Assembly (NCBI RefSeq): GCF_000378385.1
Contig: NZ_KB899665.1
Span: 25,036-89,035 of the forward strand
Direction: 5' to 3'
Length of the DNA: 64,000 nt
From: Paenibacillus daejeonensis DSM 15491
Lineage (GTDB): Bacteria > Bacillota > Bacilli > Paenibacillales > Paenibacillaceae
Numbering within the stretch: position 1 is the first letter of the stretch; the number at the start of each line of letters is the position of its first letter. The position numbers and the translations under genes were made by a program. Under the pieces are notes generated by a model. The model made no database searches. It worked only from the letters and a program-made list of their open reading frames with translations, and had not been told where the DNA came from. Of the stretch, positions 35,345 through 43,969 are shown one piece after another.

Positions 35345-36139
35345 ATGCAGGCGCGGTACATCAGTCATATGTACTGGCATCGCAAAGAGCAATTTTTGCT
35401 GGAGCAGGACCGGTATGCAGCGTGGACGCTTTTTGCGGTTGAATCCGGACGCTTCCGGTTCAAGATTCAGGAGCACCAGGGAGAGGCAGGGGCGGGAGAT
35501 ATGGTTGTGTGTCCGCCGCAGACTTTGTTTGTCCGGGAGGTGATCGAGCCGGTGTCCTTTCATTTTTTTCACTATCATGTGGAAGAGTGTGGGGCGGAAT
35601 CGGTTGCACCCGATGTACAGGGGATTGGGGCTGGAATGTGGCGGATTCTGGATGAAGGGCGGCTTAGCACGACATTCCGTTACATTCATGCCGTCAAGGA
35701 ACGAGAAGAGCTGGCACGCGCAGTGAAGCTGGAGCATTTGTTGCGGGATTTGCTGTTCCTGGCAGACGAGGCACGATGGGCGGAGGGTGTAGCGGGGATG
35801 GGGCACGTGCCGCAAGCGGACGAACGGATGGAGGAAGCCCGGCGATGGCTCGACAACCATGCTCTCCGGGGGAGTGGGATTCGTGATCTGGCTACGCTGC
35901 TAGAGCTCACACCGGTGCAGTTGACCCGGCGCTTCCGGGCGGCGCATGGCATAAATCCGCAGGATTATGCCACCGAGCTGCGCATTCGGGAGGCGGGGCG
36001 GCTGCTGTCCGGAACGCGGCTCGCGCTCCACGAGATCGCCGCCCGCTGCGGCTATGAGAACGGCTATTACCTTAGCCGGGTCTTCCGCAAGAAGACGGGC
36101 CTGAATCCGTCGGAGTACCGCAAGCGGTACCAGGTGTAG
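35345..36139 (+). CDS. AraC family transcriptional regulator
   Basis: 264 residues from ATG 35345 (GAGGGGAGAGG upstream; GTG 35339 is an alternative). A cupin-like N-terminal sensor (FRFKIQEHQGEAGAGDMVVCPPQTLFVRE) is followed by two helix-turn-helix motifs, GIRDLATLLELTPVQLTRRFRAAHG and ALHEIAARCGYENGYYLSRVFRKKTG. It probably activates the divergent oxidoreductase gene in response to a sugar. Confidence 0.9.
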   Translation: MQARYISHMYWHRKEQFLLEQDRYAAWTLFAVESGRFRFKIQEHQGEAGAGDMVVCPPQTLFVREVIEPVSFHFFHYHVEECGAESVAPDVQGIGAGMWRILDEGRLSTTFRYIHAVKEREELARAVKLEHLLRDLLFLADEARWAEGVAGMGHVPQADERMEEARRWLDNHALRGSGIRDLATLLELTPVQLTRRFRAAHGINPQDYATELRIREAGRLLSGTRLALHEIAARCGYENGYYLSRVFRKKTGLNPSEYRKRYQV

Positions 36140-36188
36140 CGACTTCTCCGGGGGCTGTGTTGGGATGGTGGCAGGTGTGGTGAAGTGT

Positions 36189-36480
36189 GCGGAGTGGTGG
36201 TTGTAAGTAAAGATAGTTTAGTTGGAGGTTGGGATTGAGCGCGGAGTGGTGGGTGTAAGTAAAAAAAGTTTAGTTGGAGGTTGGGATTGAGCGCGGAATG
36301 ATGGTTGTAAGTAAAGAAAGTTTAGTTGGAGGTGGGAATTGGGTGCGGAGTGGTGGTTGTAAGTAAAGAAAGTTTAGTTGGAGGTGGGAATTGGGTGCGG
36401 AGTGGTGGTTGTAAGTAAAGATAGTTTAGTTGGAGGTTGGAGGTTGGGATGAGGCGCGGAGTTGTTGGTGTAAGTAAAGA
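36189..36480. repeat. 52-bp tandem repeat array, six units
   Basis: GCGGAGTGG-type starts at 36189, 36241, 36293, 36345, 36397 and (after a 7-base duplication) 36456 give a 52-base period. Each unit has TGTAAGTAAAGAAAGTTTAG followed by TTGGAGG. The array lies in the convergent gap between the AraC and exonuclease genes. The bases up to 36564 hold a CCGGGAG/CTCCCGG hairpin near 36520. Confidence 0.9.
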
Positions 36481-36564
36481 TAGTTTAGTTGGAGGTGGGA
36501 AGCGAGGGGAGTGGGGCCCACCGGGAGAACTGAGCTCCCGGTTGTGCCAGCTTCGCGTACTTGG

Positions 36565-37653
36565 CTACTCAGCCGCGTCGCCGCGCTGATCTGCGCTGCC
36601 GGGCTGGGCCACATCCTCGCGGGCATCTGCGCTCGCGTCCGCATTGCTCGACTCACTCGCATCGGCACGCTCGCCCGCGCTGCCTGGCACCAACGCGTCA
36701 CCAGGCTCGCCCGTGCTGCCTGGCACCAACGCGTCACCAGGCTCGCCCGTGCTGCCTGGCTCCAACGCGTTGCCGCGCTCGCCCGCACTAATCGACTCAC
36801 TCGTATCACTCCGCTCAGCCGCGTCGCCCTGCGCACTCGCATCGCTCTGCGCATCCGCTTCCCCAGCATCTGCTGGTGGCTTGGGCTTGCGGGTGATGGG
36901 CTTGGGCGGCTTGGCCGCTTCTTCCTCGAAATACACCTGCAGCTCGGCGACCTTGCGGGGGTCTTGGAGCATCGGCTTGTCTTTGCCGAATTGCGTGACG
37001 AATAGCTCCCAGGTTGGCGTGGTGCGTTGGGCGTGCATGGAGCGGATCGCATTTTTGACGATGCGGCGCTCTTTGGCGTTGCTGAAGACATCCTTATACT
37101 GCTTGCGCTGCTCGAAGTCCAGCTCCCCAAACACACTCTTGAAAATCTCCGCCGTCATCCGCGCATCATCCAGCGCCCGATGTGCCGAGCCTGTAGCGGG
37201 AATGCCCAGCTCCTGCAGCGCCGCCTCGACACTGACGTCGTTGGTCAGTTGCTTGCATTTGAGATACCCCTTGAGCAGATCAAACGAGTAAATCGACAGC
37301 CAATAGGCATCATCAATCTTATGCATGCGCGTATCCAGCACGATTCGTTTCATATCCTCGCCACCCCAGGTGATGAGCAGCGGATTCTCGCTCTCCTGCA
37401 GCCAACTCATGAACTCCCGGATGACCTTGGGAAAACGACTTGCTTTATCGATATCTGCCTGTGGAATGCCGGTTTTCTTCTTAATGAACGAGTTGAGCTT
37501 GGCAAAATAAACCGGCTTGATCAGCGCGGAAAATTCACCGGTTTGCTCCAGCGCGTTATTGAGCCGGACGGCGCCGATCTCAATGACCTCCATGGGAAGC
37601 TCGCTCGCAAATTTGCGCCCATTGAACTCAATATCCAATACAATATAATCCAT
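36565..37653 (-). CDS. KapD-like DEDDh 3-5 exonuclease with repetitive tail
   Basis: 362 residues. The exonuclease domain (1-180) has the DEDDh residues in YIVLDIEFNG (D,E), WGGEDMKRI (D) and HRALDDARMTAEIF (H,D), as in KapD. Residues 185-250 are a charged extension. From about 265 to the end the protein is low-complexity Ala/Gly/Asp/Ser/Glu with the repeat STGEPGDALVPG present twice and related copies. The tail looks like expanded coding repeats and may be disordered. KapD-type proteins have been linked to control of sporulation entry. GGAGG precedes ATG 37653. Confidence 0.8.
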   Translation of the reverse strand: MDYIVLDIEFNGRKFASELPMEVIEIGAVRLNNALEQTGEFSALIKPVYFAKLNSFIKKKTGIPQADIDKASRFPKVIREFMSWLQESENPLLITWGGEDMKRIVLDTRMHKIDDAYWLSIYSFDLLKGYLKCKQLTNDVSVEAALQELGIPATGSAHRALDDARMTAEIFKSVFGELDFEQRKQYKDVFSNAKERRIVKNAIRSMHAQRTTPTWELFVTQFGKDKPMLQDPRKVAELQVYFEEEAAKPPKPITRKPKPPADAGEADAQSDASAQGDAAERSDTSESISAGERGNALEPGSTGEPGDALVPGSTGEPGDALVPGSAGERADASESSNADASADAREDVAQPGSADQRGDAAE

Positions 37654-37743
37654 TCGTTTAATAATCCTCCAGTAAGGTGCCTGTCTCTTTTCTTCATTTT
37701 AGCAGAAAATGTACCGCAAAGGGAAAGGGTCTGTCTGCGAGTT

Positions 37744-37774
37744 CAAAAATAGGCTGAACCCAGCGGTTCAGCCT
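37744..37774 (-). terminator. Terminator of the GGDEF-EAL gene
   Basis: AGGCTGAACC (37751-37760) and GGTTCAGCCT (37765-37774) form a perfect 10-bp stem, followed on the minus strand by a T run. Confidence 0.85.
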
Positions 37775-37823
37775 GCGTTATGCGCGGCACCTGCATATGC
37801 GATTCACCAGTAGCAACTACTAG

Positions 37824-39896
37824 TTAACCCGCAGGGACATCAGCAGCCAATCGTTCTTCAGAATCCCCATTCGTACCCATCATACAGATCAATGCCTGCT
37901 CGGGCGGCATCGGCTTACTGTAGTAGAAGCCTTGCGCATTGTAGCACTGCAGCTCCTTGAGCAGATGGACCTGCTCGGAGGTCTCCACACCCTCGGCAAC
38001 AATCTTCAGCCCCAATTGTCGTGCCAGTCCGATGATCAGCTCCGCGATGGCCCGGCTGTCCCGGTCGCTCGCCAGCTTGCGTACGAAGGAACGGTCAATC
38101 TTCAGGCAGCTGATCGGCAGAGTGCTGAGGTAGCTCAACGAGCTGTACCCCGTGCCAAAATCGTCCATTGAGACGGAGATCCCCGCTTCCTTCAACCGAT
38201 TCAGCACATCAATGACATGCTCCTCGTTATGCATCATGACACTCTCCGTAATTTCAATCTCCAGCCACTCCCGCGCAATACCCGCATCTTCAAGGGACTG
38301 AATGATGAATTGATCCATATCCGGACGCATCAGATGCACCTGCGAGATGTTGACGGCGATCGGCATATAGAGAGCAGCAGTCTCCTGCCATAGCTTCATT
38401 TGCCTGCAGACTTCACGAATTACCCATTGCTCCAGCGGCACTATGAGGCCTGTCTTCTCCGCAAGCGGGATAAATTGCATCGGCGGCACGAGCCCGAGCG
38501 TCGGATGCTGCCAGCGTACCAGTGCTTCCAGGCCAATGGTCCGTCCATCCCGGATATCGATCTTGGGCTGGTACATCAGGCGCAGTTGACCTGTGCAAAT
38601 AGCGGATTCCAAATCCTGCTCCAGCATGAGCTGTCGGTGTCCGTTTTGATCCCGCAGGGGGTCGTAGAACTGATACTGCGAGCTGCCGTTTTCCTTGGCT
38701 GCATACATGGCGGTATCTGCCGCTCCGAGCAAGGTGGAAGCATCGATTCCCTCTTCGGGGCAACGGGCGATGCCTACGGATGCAGAGAGCTTGACCGTGT
38801 GCAGTCCGGCCTGAAAGGGCGCTTCGAACGCTTTGACGATCCGGCTGGCAAGCTGCTTAAGCTCGGGAACCCCATGCTCACCCGGGAGCAGTACGGTGAA
38901 TTCGTCCCCGCCCATCCGCGCGAGCATGCATTCAGGGGGCAAGCACGCCTTGAGCTTGTCTGCCGACACTTGCAGCACCAAATCTCCAGCAGCATGGCCG
39001 AACAGATCGTTGATGCGCTTGAACTTGTCCAAATCTATAAAAAACAGCGTCAATGCCGTAGGCGGTCCCGTCTCCGTGCTCATATACGTATCCAAGGCAT
39101 CATTAAATGCGCGGCGGTTGGGGAGTCCAGTCAGCTCGTCCCGATAGGCGAGATTCCAGATGGTGACCCCGTCTTGCCTGGCTCTGGAGATGGCAAGGTC
39201 GGGAAGGGAATACAACAATCCCCCGGTTAGCATGAGCAGCGTGTAGGGCAGCAGGTAAGCCAGCGCGGAGTCTCCCAATCGTTCGGTGGGGAGAATGGAG
39301 AACGCGCATAACAGGGGAATGGCGAACAACGCCAGACCCGAGAGCAGCACCCCGGGCAAGGTGGCGGAGCTTCGTCTGCGTTCCTGGCGGTGTCGGCTGG
39401 AGAACGCGAGCATCCGCAGGACGGCAAAGATAAGGCCGAACACCAGTACCACAGTCATACCAACGAGCTCGGGCTGCCAGCGGAGCTGTCCGCGAAAGAG
39501 CAATAACAGATTGGTATAGTCGAAGATCAGAATAATACTGCTGGCGATTACTCCGGTGCGTATGTATTGAGGCTTCCCGCCCCAGGGGAGGGCAATGTAC
39601 CATTGGCTGAACCAGGTGGCAGCATAGCAGCCCAGCAGTGTAAACAGGACATGAAAGAGATAGTATGTATTGTCGACAGGAATGTTGAAGGATAACGGTA
39701 CGAGCAGATGCGAGAGGGTAAATGCAACCGTGCCGCCGACCATTGCCCATAGCTTGGTCTTCCTGGGCAGCCGGCTCCCGGGTACCGGAGCAGGAGGGGA
39801 AAGGTATGTGATGAAGACGGCTCCCGCAATCCCTGCGGCCAGTGCAGTTACAAGCCATAACCAGTTCATATGTAGTGGTTCCCATAGCTCATTCAT
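37824..39896 (-). CDS. Membrane GGDEF-EAL cyclic di-GMP enzyme
   Basis: 690 residues. Eight or so hydrophobic segments to about residue 240 form a membrane sensor. A GGDEF domain follows with DELTGLPNRRAFND and RMGGDEFTVLL (intact active site), and then an EAL domain with LEALVRW, EITESVMM, DDFGTGYSSLSYL and KIDRSFV, all apparently catalytic. Either synthesis or degradation of cyclic di-GMP is possible. Direction of control cannot be read from sequence. Confidence 0.92.
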   Translation of the reverse strand: MNELWEPLHMNWLWLVTALAAGIAGAVFITYLSPPAPVPGSRLPRKTKLWAMVGGTVAFTLSHLLVPLSFNIPVDNTYYLFHVLFTLLGCYAATWFSQWYIALPWGGKPQYIRTGVIASSIILIFDYTNLLLLFRGQLRWQPELVGMTVVLVFGLIFAVLRMLAFSSRHRQERRRSSATLPGVLLSGLALFAIPLLCAFSILPTERLGDSALAYLLPYTLLMLTGGLLYSLPDLAISRARQDGVTIWNLAYRDELTGLPNRRAFNDALDTYMSTETGPPTALTLFFIDLDKFKRINDLFGHAAGDLVLQVSADKLKACLPPECMLARMGGDEFTVLLPGEHGVPELKQLASRIVKAFEAPFQAGLHTVKLSASVGIARCPEEGIDASTLLGAADTAMYAAKENGSSQYQFYDPLRDQNGHRQLMLEQDLESAICTGQLRLMYQPKIDIRDGRTIGLEALVRWQHPTLGLVPPMQFIPLAEKTGLIVPLEQWVIREVCRQMKLWQETAALYMPIAVNISQVHLMRPDMDQFIIQSLEDAGIAREWLEIEITESVMMHNEEHVIDVLNRLKEAGISVSMDDFGTGYSSLSYLSTLPISCLKIDRSFVRKLASDRDSRAIAELIIGLARQLGLKIVAEGVETSEQVHLLKELQCYNAQGFYYSKPMPPEQALICMMGTNGDSEERLAADVPAG

Positions 39897-39967
39897 TTTG
39901 CCTTACCTCACCTTATAACATGACTTATGTCCTTATTTAAACAGTATAACAGGACTTTAAACTCACT

Positions 39968-40303
39968 TCATAGGGGGCTATAGCGGGGATAAAACAAAAA
40001 ATGTCCACTGCCTTCGGCCCGTCCCAGTATTTGTACCTGATCAATCCCTACAATGGTGAACATGGTCGACTGCCCATTCGCTACGCGAAGGGAAGTGACC
40101 AACGTTTCGTTACATAAAAATAACAGCCGAATATCGCCGTTTTCGCCCGGATTGCACGTAATGACGCCAGAGCCGTAGACCAGTTCATTGGAGGTATAAA
40201 CCGTCGTGGCCTGCTCGCTGCCGATGTACCAGTCGCATTCGAGACAGTCCTGGGCCATTTCTGTTCGTTCACTGCCGCATCCACTGTTATTATCGGGGGT
40301 CAT
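39968..40303 (-). CDS. Ena-like (DUF3992) endospore-appendage pilin candidate 1
   Basis: 111 residues from ATG 40303 (GGAGGGGAC upstream). The small beta-sandwich pattern of Ena pilins is visible: an N-terminal stretch with Cys (SGCGSERTE, DCLECDWY), then TVYTSNELVYGSGVITC, DIRLLFLCNETLV, LRVANGQSTMFTIVGIDQVQI and GHFLFYPRY. Cysteines near both ends could form the inter-subunit disulfides typical of S-type Ena fibres. No signal peptide, as expected for proteins assembled inside the mother cell. It diverges from the Ena-like gene at 40485. Homology is judged by pattern only. Confidence 0.6.
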   Translation of the reverse strand: MTPDNNSGCGSERTEMAQDCLECDWYIGSEQATTVYTSNELVYGSGVITCNPGENGDIRLLFLCNETLVTSLRVANGQSTMFTIVGIDQVQILGRAEGSGHFLFYPRYSPL

Positions 40304-40484
40304 GTCGTCCCCTCCTTCCTCATCTCCAGGGCGGGATTCCCTTATGACATCAGTCTATTAATTCGGCCGGTGAGCAGCGCGGGACAGATGACTATTTCGC
40401 CAAAAAATAAACGATTGACTAGGGCTGATGCCTTGTCTCCCCCATAGGTATATAACATAGATTCCTACGACTGGGGGTGAGCGC

Positions 40485-40901
40485 ATGAGTAAGTGCAAGC
40501 GCAGGTCCCGGGTGGTGCAGGCGAATAAGCAGATCAATATTGTGCAGGTCGCTTGCCCGGGAGGGAAACGAAGCTGCCGGAAAAAAAAGAGGCGCCGTCG
40601 TCCTCGATCCATGGGCTGTATGCTGGCGACAGGCCGTATTTTCCAACGGTGCGGGGATGCGCCAAGGATTTATTTTGAAGCGCCATCCGAGGCGTGCCGG
40701 GCTCTTGTCCGTATCGATAACGATACACGATGCCTGATGAGTGTGCGGATTGAGCAGCAGTCCGACCCGCCGATTAATGGAGAGGTTGAACAGGGGCAGC
40801 AGGTTTCGTTTGTGGCGCCATCTCTGCGCAAGCTGACCATTGCATGCCGTGGCGACTCCGGAATTTGCAAAGGATTTTATCGTATTCGGCTGCTGCAGTA
40901 A
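40485..40901 (+). CDS. Ena-like (DUF3992) endospore-appendage pilin candidate 2 with polybasic segment
   Basis: 138 residues from ATG 40485 (GGGGGTGAG upstream). The C-terminal two thirds follow the Ena strand pattern: RIYFEAPSEACRALVRIDND, SVRIEQ, INGEVEQGQQVSFVAPSLRKLTIACRG and CKGFYRI. The N-terminus is extremely basic, with GKRSCRKKKRRRRPRS near residues 27-42, which is unlike known Ena pilins. It heads a run of same-strand genes leading to maf. ACATAGATT upstream (40459-40467) recurs before the third Ena-like gene and resembles a sigma-K -10, weakly. Confidence 0.55.
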   Translation: MSKCKRRSRVVQANKQINIVQVACPGGKRSCRKKKRRRRPRSMGCMLATGRIFQRCGDAPRIYFEAPSEACRALVRIDNDTRCLMSVRIEQQSDPPINGEVEQGQQVSFVAPSLRKLTIACRGDSGICKGFYRIRLLQ

Positions 40902-40933
40902 CCGTCTGCCTATTGCCGAGAGGGAGTGAAGCA

Positions 40934-41194
40934 GTGGAATCATCGAGTGACGGGAACCGGCTGATCCGGCTGCAAAATGTAGTAGAGCTGTGGTATGTCT
41001 GGCTATCGTCGGCCCCCGCGGTCTTATGTTCGGAGACAGATATGGAGCGGATGGGAGCAGCGGTGCGGGCGCTGCGGGAAACGGGGGATTTCATGGAGAA
41101 GAGTGCGATTGTCAAAGCGGAATGGTTTCTAAACGAGGGCTCGGGCTGGATTATGGAGCGCATTCGCAAAAATGCGTATGATTGCTATGAATAA
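40934..41194 (+). CDS. Hypothetical protein in the maf operon (A)
   Basis: 86 residues from GTG 40934 (GAGGGAG upstream); in-frame ATG 40844 is inside the previous gene and lacks a ribosome site. VVELWYVWLSSAPAVLCSE is amphipathic rather than membrane-like. No family recognised. It overlaps the next gene and lies between an Ena-like gene and maf, so a chaperone or accessory role in appendage glycosylation is possible, by position only. Confidence 0.6.
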   Translation: MESSSDGNRLIRLQNVVELWYVWLSSAPAVLCSETDMERMGAAVRALRETGDFMEKSAIVKAEWFLNEGSGWIMERIRKNAYDCYE

Positions 41195-41519
41195 TCCGGG
41201 CGGGTATGTCGAGTCCATTGAGCAGGGCTGCAGGGCATGGCGGAGAGGGGACGACCAGGAAGGCCGCCGATGGTTCCAGCAGGCTTGTCTGCTCTGGCTG
41301 GAGGAGCTGCGGGGCTGGGAGCAGGAGGCTGCGACCGACCGGGATGCGATGCTGGTCCCTGCGGGCGCGCTCCCCTTGATGGATCAGGTCTTGCTGATGC
41401 TGCAGCGTGAAGACGTGGTGGGCGCCACCGATGTGCTGGAATATGAGCTGCTGCCGGAGCTGCGGCGACAGCTGGCGGACAGGGCGAGCAGAACGGGCAG
41501 GGATGGAGACACGCCATGA
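41172..41519 (+). CDS. Hypothetical protein in the maf operon (B)
   Basis: 115 residues, helical, with PLMDQVLLMLQREDVVGATDVLEYELLPELRRQL, a pattern I recall from small proteins next to Maf genes in related bacteria (not verified). Two starts are possible, 41172 and 41187; neither has a strong ribosome site, but overlap with the previous stop (41192-41194) suggests coupling. Its stop overlaps maf (ATGA at 41516). Confidence 0.6.
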   Translation: MRMIAMNNPGGYVESIEQGCRAWRRGDDQEGRRWFQQACLLWLEELRGWEQEAATDRDAMLVPAGALPLMDQVLLMLQREDVVGATDVLEYELLPELRRQLADRASRTGRDGDTP

Positions 41520-43396
41520 CGACTTTACTTGAGTTGAACTATGCACATCTGCCACCGCATCTGCAAGAGCTCCTGCCGCAAAGAACGGGTGATATTGCGC
41601 TCATTCAAGGCGATGCGTCGCTGCCGACGGCGGAGCTGCGATCCCCAGCGACGGGAGAGCGGGTGAGAATGAACAGTCTTGTCGATCCATGGGCAGAAGC
41701 CGAACAATGGGCCAAGTCGGTCGAGATCGGGATGGCGCGAATCGGCTTCTTGTACGGGTGCGGCGGTGGCTATTCGCTGCTCGCCTATGCTCGAAGAATG
41801 CCGCCCCACCATGAGCTGTTCGTGTTCGAGCGCAGCCAGGAGTTGTTTCTGGCCATGCTCTCGGCTATCGATCTGCGTCCCCTGCTGGAGGATGGGAGAA
41901 TCCGCTGGCTCATTGGCGATGCAGATGCCATCAAACGGCAGCTGGCCATTTATATGAACGGCGATTTTCTGGTCCGGTGCGCCATGATGTGCACGACGTT
42001 CACGCCCTGGGCGCATCGCAACGACCGGGCATTCTATCTTGCCCTGCACGAATCGCTGCACCAGCTGCTCGGACTCATGCTGCGCAGCGGAGGCAATGCG
42101 GTGCATGATACGTTGGTCGGCCTGTACAATACGGTGGCCAATGTTCCGGCCATTACGGCATCCGCTTCGCTCACTTCGTTGAAGGATGCCTATAAGGGCG
42201 TCCCCGCGTTTGTCGTCGGCAACGGGCCGTCGCTGGACAAGAATGCCGAACAGCTGAAGCGGGCTCAGGGTAAGGCGCTCATTCTGACGGCAGAGTCGGC
42301 CCTTCAACCGTGCCTGCGCCGGGGCATTATCCCTGATGCCATCTGTGTCACGGAACGGACGCCGCAGGTCTATCATATCCATTTCAAGGAGCGGGAGCTG
42401 CCACAAGAGCTGGCGATGGTCGGGCTAACGCTTGTTGACCCCCGGGTACCTCCGCAATTCGGCAAGCGCTGGCTGCCGGTCTTCCGCAGCATCGAGACAT
42501 CGGCCCGTTGGGTGCAGCGGGCACTCGGCGAGGAGGGGGCGTTGAATGGCGGCAGCTCTTCCGCGCATTTGGCGTTTGAGCTGGCGCTGTGGACCGGTGC
42601 TGATCCTATCATCTTTGTTGGCATGGATCTGGCGTTTGGCGAGGACAAGACGACGCACAGCCAGCTCTCCGACTATGCGGAGGGACCGCTGACGGAGCAG
42701 GTGAAGCAGCTGCAGGCGGAGGAGACGATCATGGTGCCAGGGGTGCAGGGGAGCCCGGTAGCAACGACTCGGTTGTGGCAGGAATTCCGGCTTTGGCTCG
42801 AGCATCAGATTAGCCTCTATCCGGCAAGACGCTTCATCGACGCCACCGAAGGAGGCGCGCGGATTGAGGGAACAGAGGTGGCACAGCTGAGTGAAGCCGT
42901 TGAACAATGGTGCGCAGCGCCGAGCGGTCCCCGGCTCGCTGAGAGGCTGGAGGAGGCAGCTCCCTTAGGTGGCGGGGACTTCAGAGGGAAGCTTGCTGGA
43001 GCACTGACAGAGATCAAGGAGCAGTTGCAGACCTGGCAACAGCAAGCAGAAGCAGATGCGCGGTCCTGCCGCACGATTCGGGAGGCGTGCGCGCTGCACA
43101 GCCGATACGAAGGTATGGAGCTGCCTGCTTTTGTAGGGGAGTGGGTCCAGCAAATGGATGTGGCTTATTTGAAGTATACGAACGACGAACGGTTGTCCAT
43201 CTACCTTAATCCGGTGATCTATGCCTATCAGAAGCGGACGGTTGAGCTGGGGCCCATTGATTCACTCACGCAACTGGACCGGCTTGCTGCTATCCAAGCG
43301 GAGATGTTCCACGGTCTGGAACGTCTGACACGAGCGCTGCGGGATCAATTTACGGCGCTTGCTGCCCGGGGGGATGAGCCTGCATCTGAACCGTGA
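41516..43396 (+). CDS. Maf-type (DUF115) glycosyltransferase
   Basis: 626 residues, right for motility-associated-factor proteins. The DUF115 core shows AFVVGNGPSLDKNAEQL, ILTAESALQPCLRRGIIPDAICVTERT, NGGSSSAHLAFELALWTGADPIIFVGMDLAFGE and then YAEGPLTEQ. N-terminal residues 60-160 hold a Rossmann-like segment (GFLYGCGGGYSLLAYARRMPPHHELFVFE). Known Maf proteins move CMP-pseudaminic or CMP-legionaminic acid onto Ser/Thr of flagellin in the cytoplasm. Here a CMP-legionaminic acid pathway and Ena-like genes adjoin and no flagellin is present, so the acceptor may be a spore appendage protein. Confidence 0.85.
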   Translation: MTTLLELNYAHLPPHLQELLPQRTGDIALIQGDASLPTAELRSPATGERVRMNSLVDPWAEAEQWAKSVEIGMARIGFLYGCGGGYSLLAYARRMPPHHELFVFERSQELFLAMLSAIDLRPLLEDGRIRWLIGDADAIKRQLAIYMNGDFLVRCAMMCTTFTPWAHRNDRAFYLALHESLHQLLGLMLRSGGNAVHDTLVGLYNTVANVPAITASASLTSLKDAYKGVPAFVVGNGPSLDKNAEQLKRAQGKALILTAESALQPCLRRGIIPDAICVTERTPQVYHIHFKERELPQELAMVGLTLVDPRVPPQFGKRWLPVFRSIETSARWVQRALGEEGALNGGSSSAHLAFELALWTGADPIIFVGMDLAFGEDKTTHSQLSDYAEGPLTEQVKQLQAEETIMVPGVQGSPVATTRLWQEFRLWLEHQISLYPARRFIDATEGGARIEGTEVAQLSEAVEQWCAAPSGPRLAERLEEAAPLGGGDFRGKLAGALTEIKEQLQTWQQQAEADARSCRTIREACALHSRYEGMELPAFVGEWVQQMDVAYLKYTNDERLSIYLNPVIYAYQKRTVELGPIDSLTQLDRLAAIQAEMFHGLERLTRALRDQFTALAARGDEPASEP

Positions 43397-43517
43397 ACGC
43401 CCTCCAGGCGCACACACAGCATAAACGCACATATTGTGTAGGAAAGGCAATTGTCCTAGTTCCTTTGTCTCCTCCTGACATAGATTGGAGAATAAACCAA
43501 CAAGGAGGAGTTCAAAT

Positions 43518-43862
43518 ATGAGTTGTTCCAACAATTCATCCTGCTGCCAAAAACCGATCGTCAGCGTGTGTTTGCCAGAGCAAACCTTCTCTGTCGCTTC
43601 CACTACAGGCAGCACGCTGTTTGGCCCCAACCCCGCGCCGATTGCGGCTTCTGGTGTTATCAGCAATGAATCGACCAGTACGGCTGCACTGACTGTAACA
43701 TTCTATCGTGGCGCTGCTGTAGTCGCTACGCTTGCAGGAATCGCATCGGGACAGAGCCGCGCGTTTGCGGTAACAGGATTTACAACCATCAGCGCTACCC
43801 CAACGGTATCCGCCGCTGTCGCCAACCTGTGCATGACTGAGTTTTTCCGTCCTTCCATCTAG
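43518..43862 (+). CDS. Ena-like (DUF3992) endospore-appendage pilin candidate 3
   Basis: 114 residues from ATG 43518 (AAGGAGGAG at 43502-43510; TTG 43485 rejected). The N-terminus is MSCSNNSSCCQKPIVSVC, a cysteine-rich connector typical of Ena subunits. Then PIAASGVISNEST, ALTVTFYRGAAVVATL, GIASGQSRAFAVTGFTTI and VANLCMTEFFRPSI complete the beta-sandwich order. Codons are AT-richer than the flanking genes. ACATAGATT at 43478-43486 lies upstream as for candidate 2. It is the clearest of the three. Confidence 0.7.
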   Translation: MSCSNNSSCCQKPIVSVCLPEQTFSVASTTGSTLFGPNPAPIAASGVISNESTSTAALTVTFYRGAAVVATLAGIASGQSRAFAVTGFTTISATPTVSAAVANLCMTEFFRPSI

Positions 43863-43870
43863 TTACGCGG

Positions 43871-43897
43871 CTGTCCCTGCCCCCGGGCAGGGGACAG
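43871..43897 (+). terminator. Hairpin between the Ena-like gene and ptmE-like gene
   Basis: CTGTCCCTGCCC pairs with GGGCAGGGGACAG (one bulge). No clear T run. It may attenuate transcription or protect the 3-prime end of the pilin message, so the sugar genes would be expressed at a lower level. Confidence 0.5.
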
Positions 43898-43969
43898 TGT
43901 ACTTAACAGGACCCCTATTCGACATCGAAGCATGTAAAGGTCCAAATTCATTACGGAGGGAGCAACACG

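Noticed and set aside
41516..43396. Maf as part of a flagellar operon
   Set aside because: No flagellin, fliD, fliS or other flagellar gene is visible in the 64 kb.
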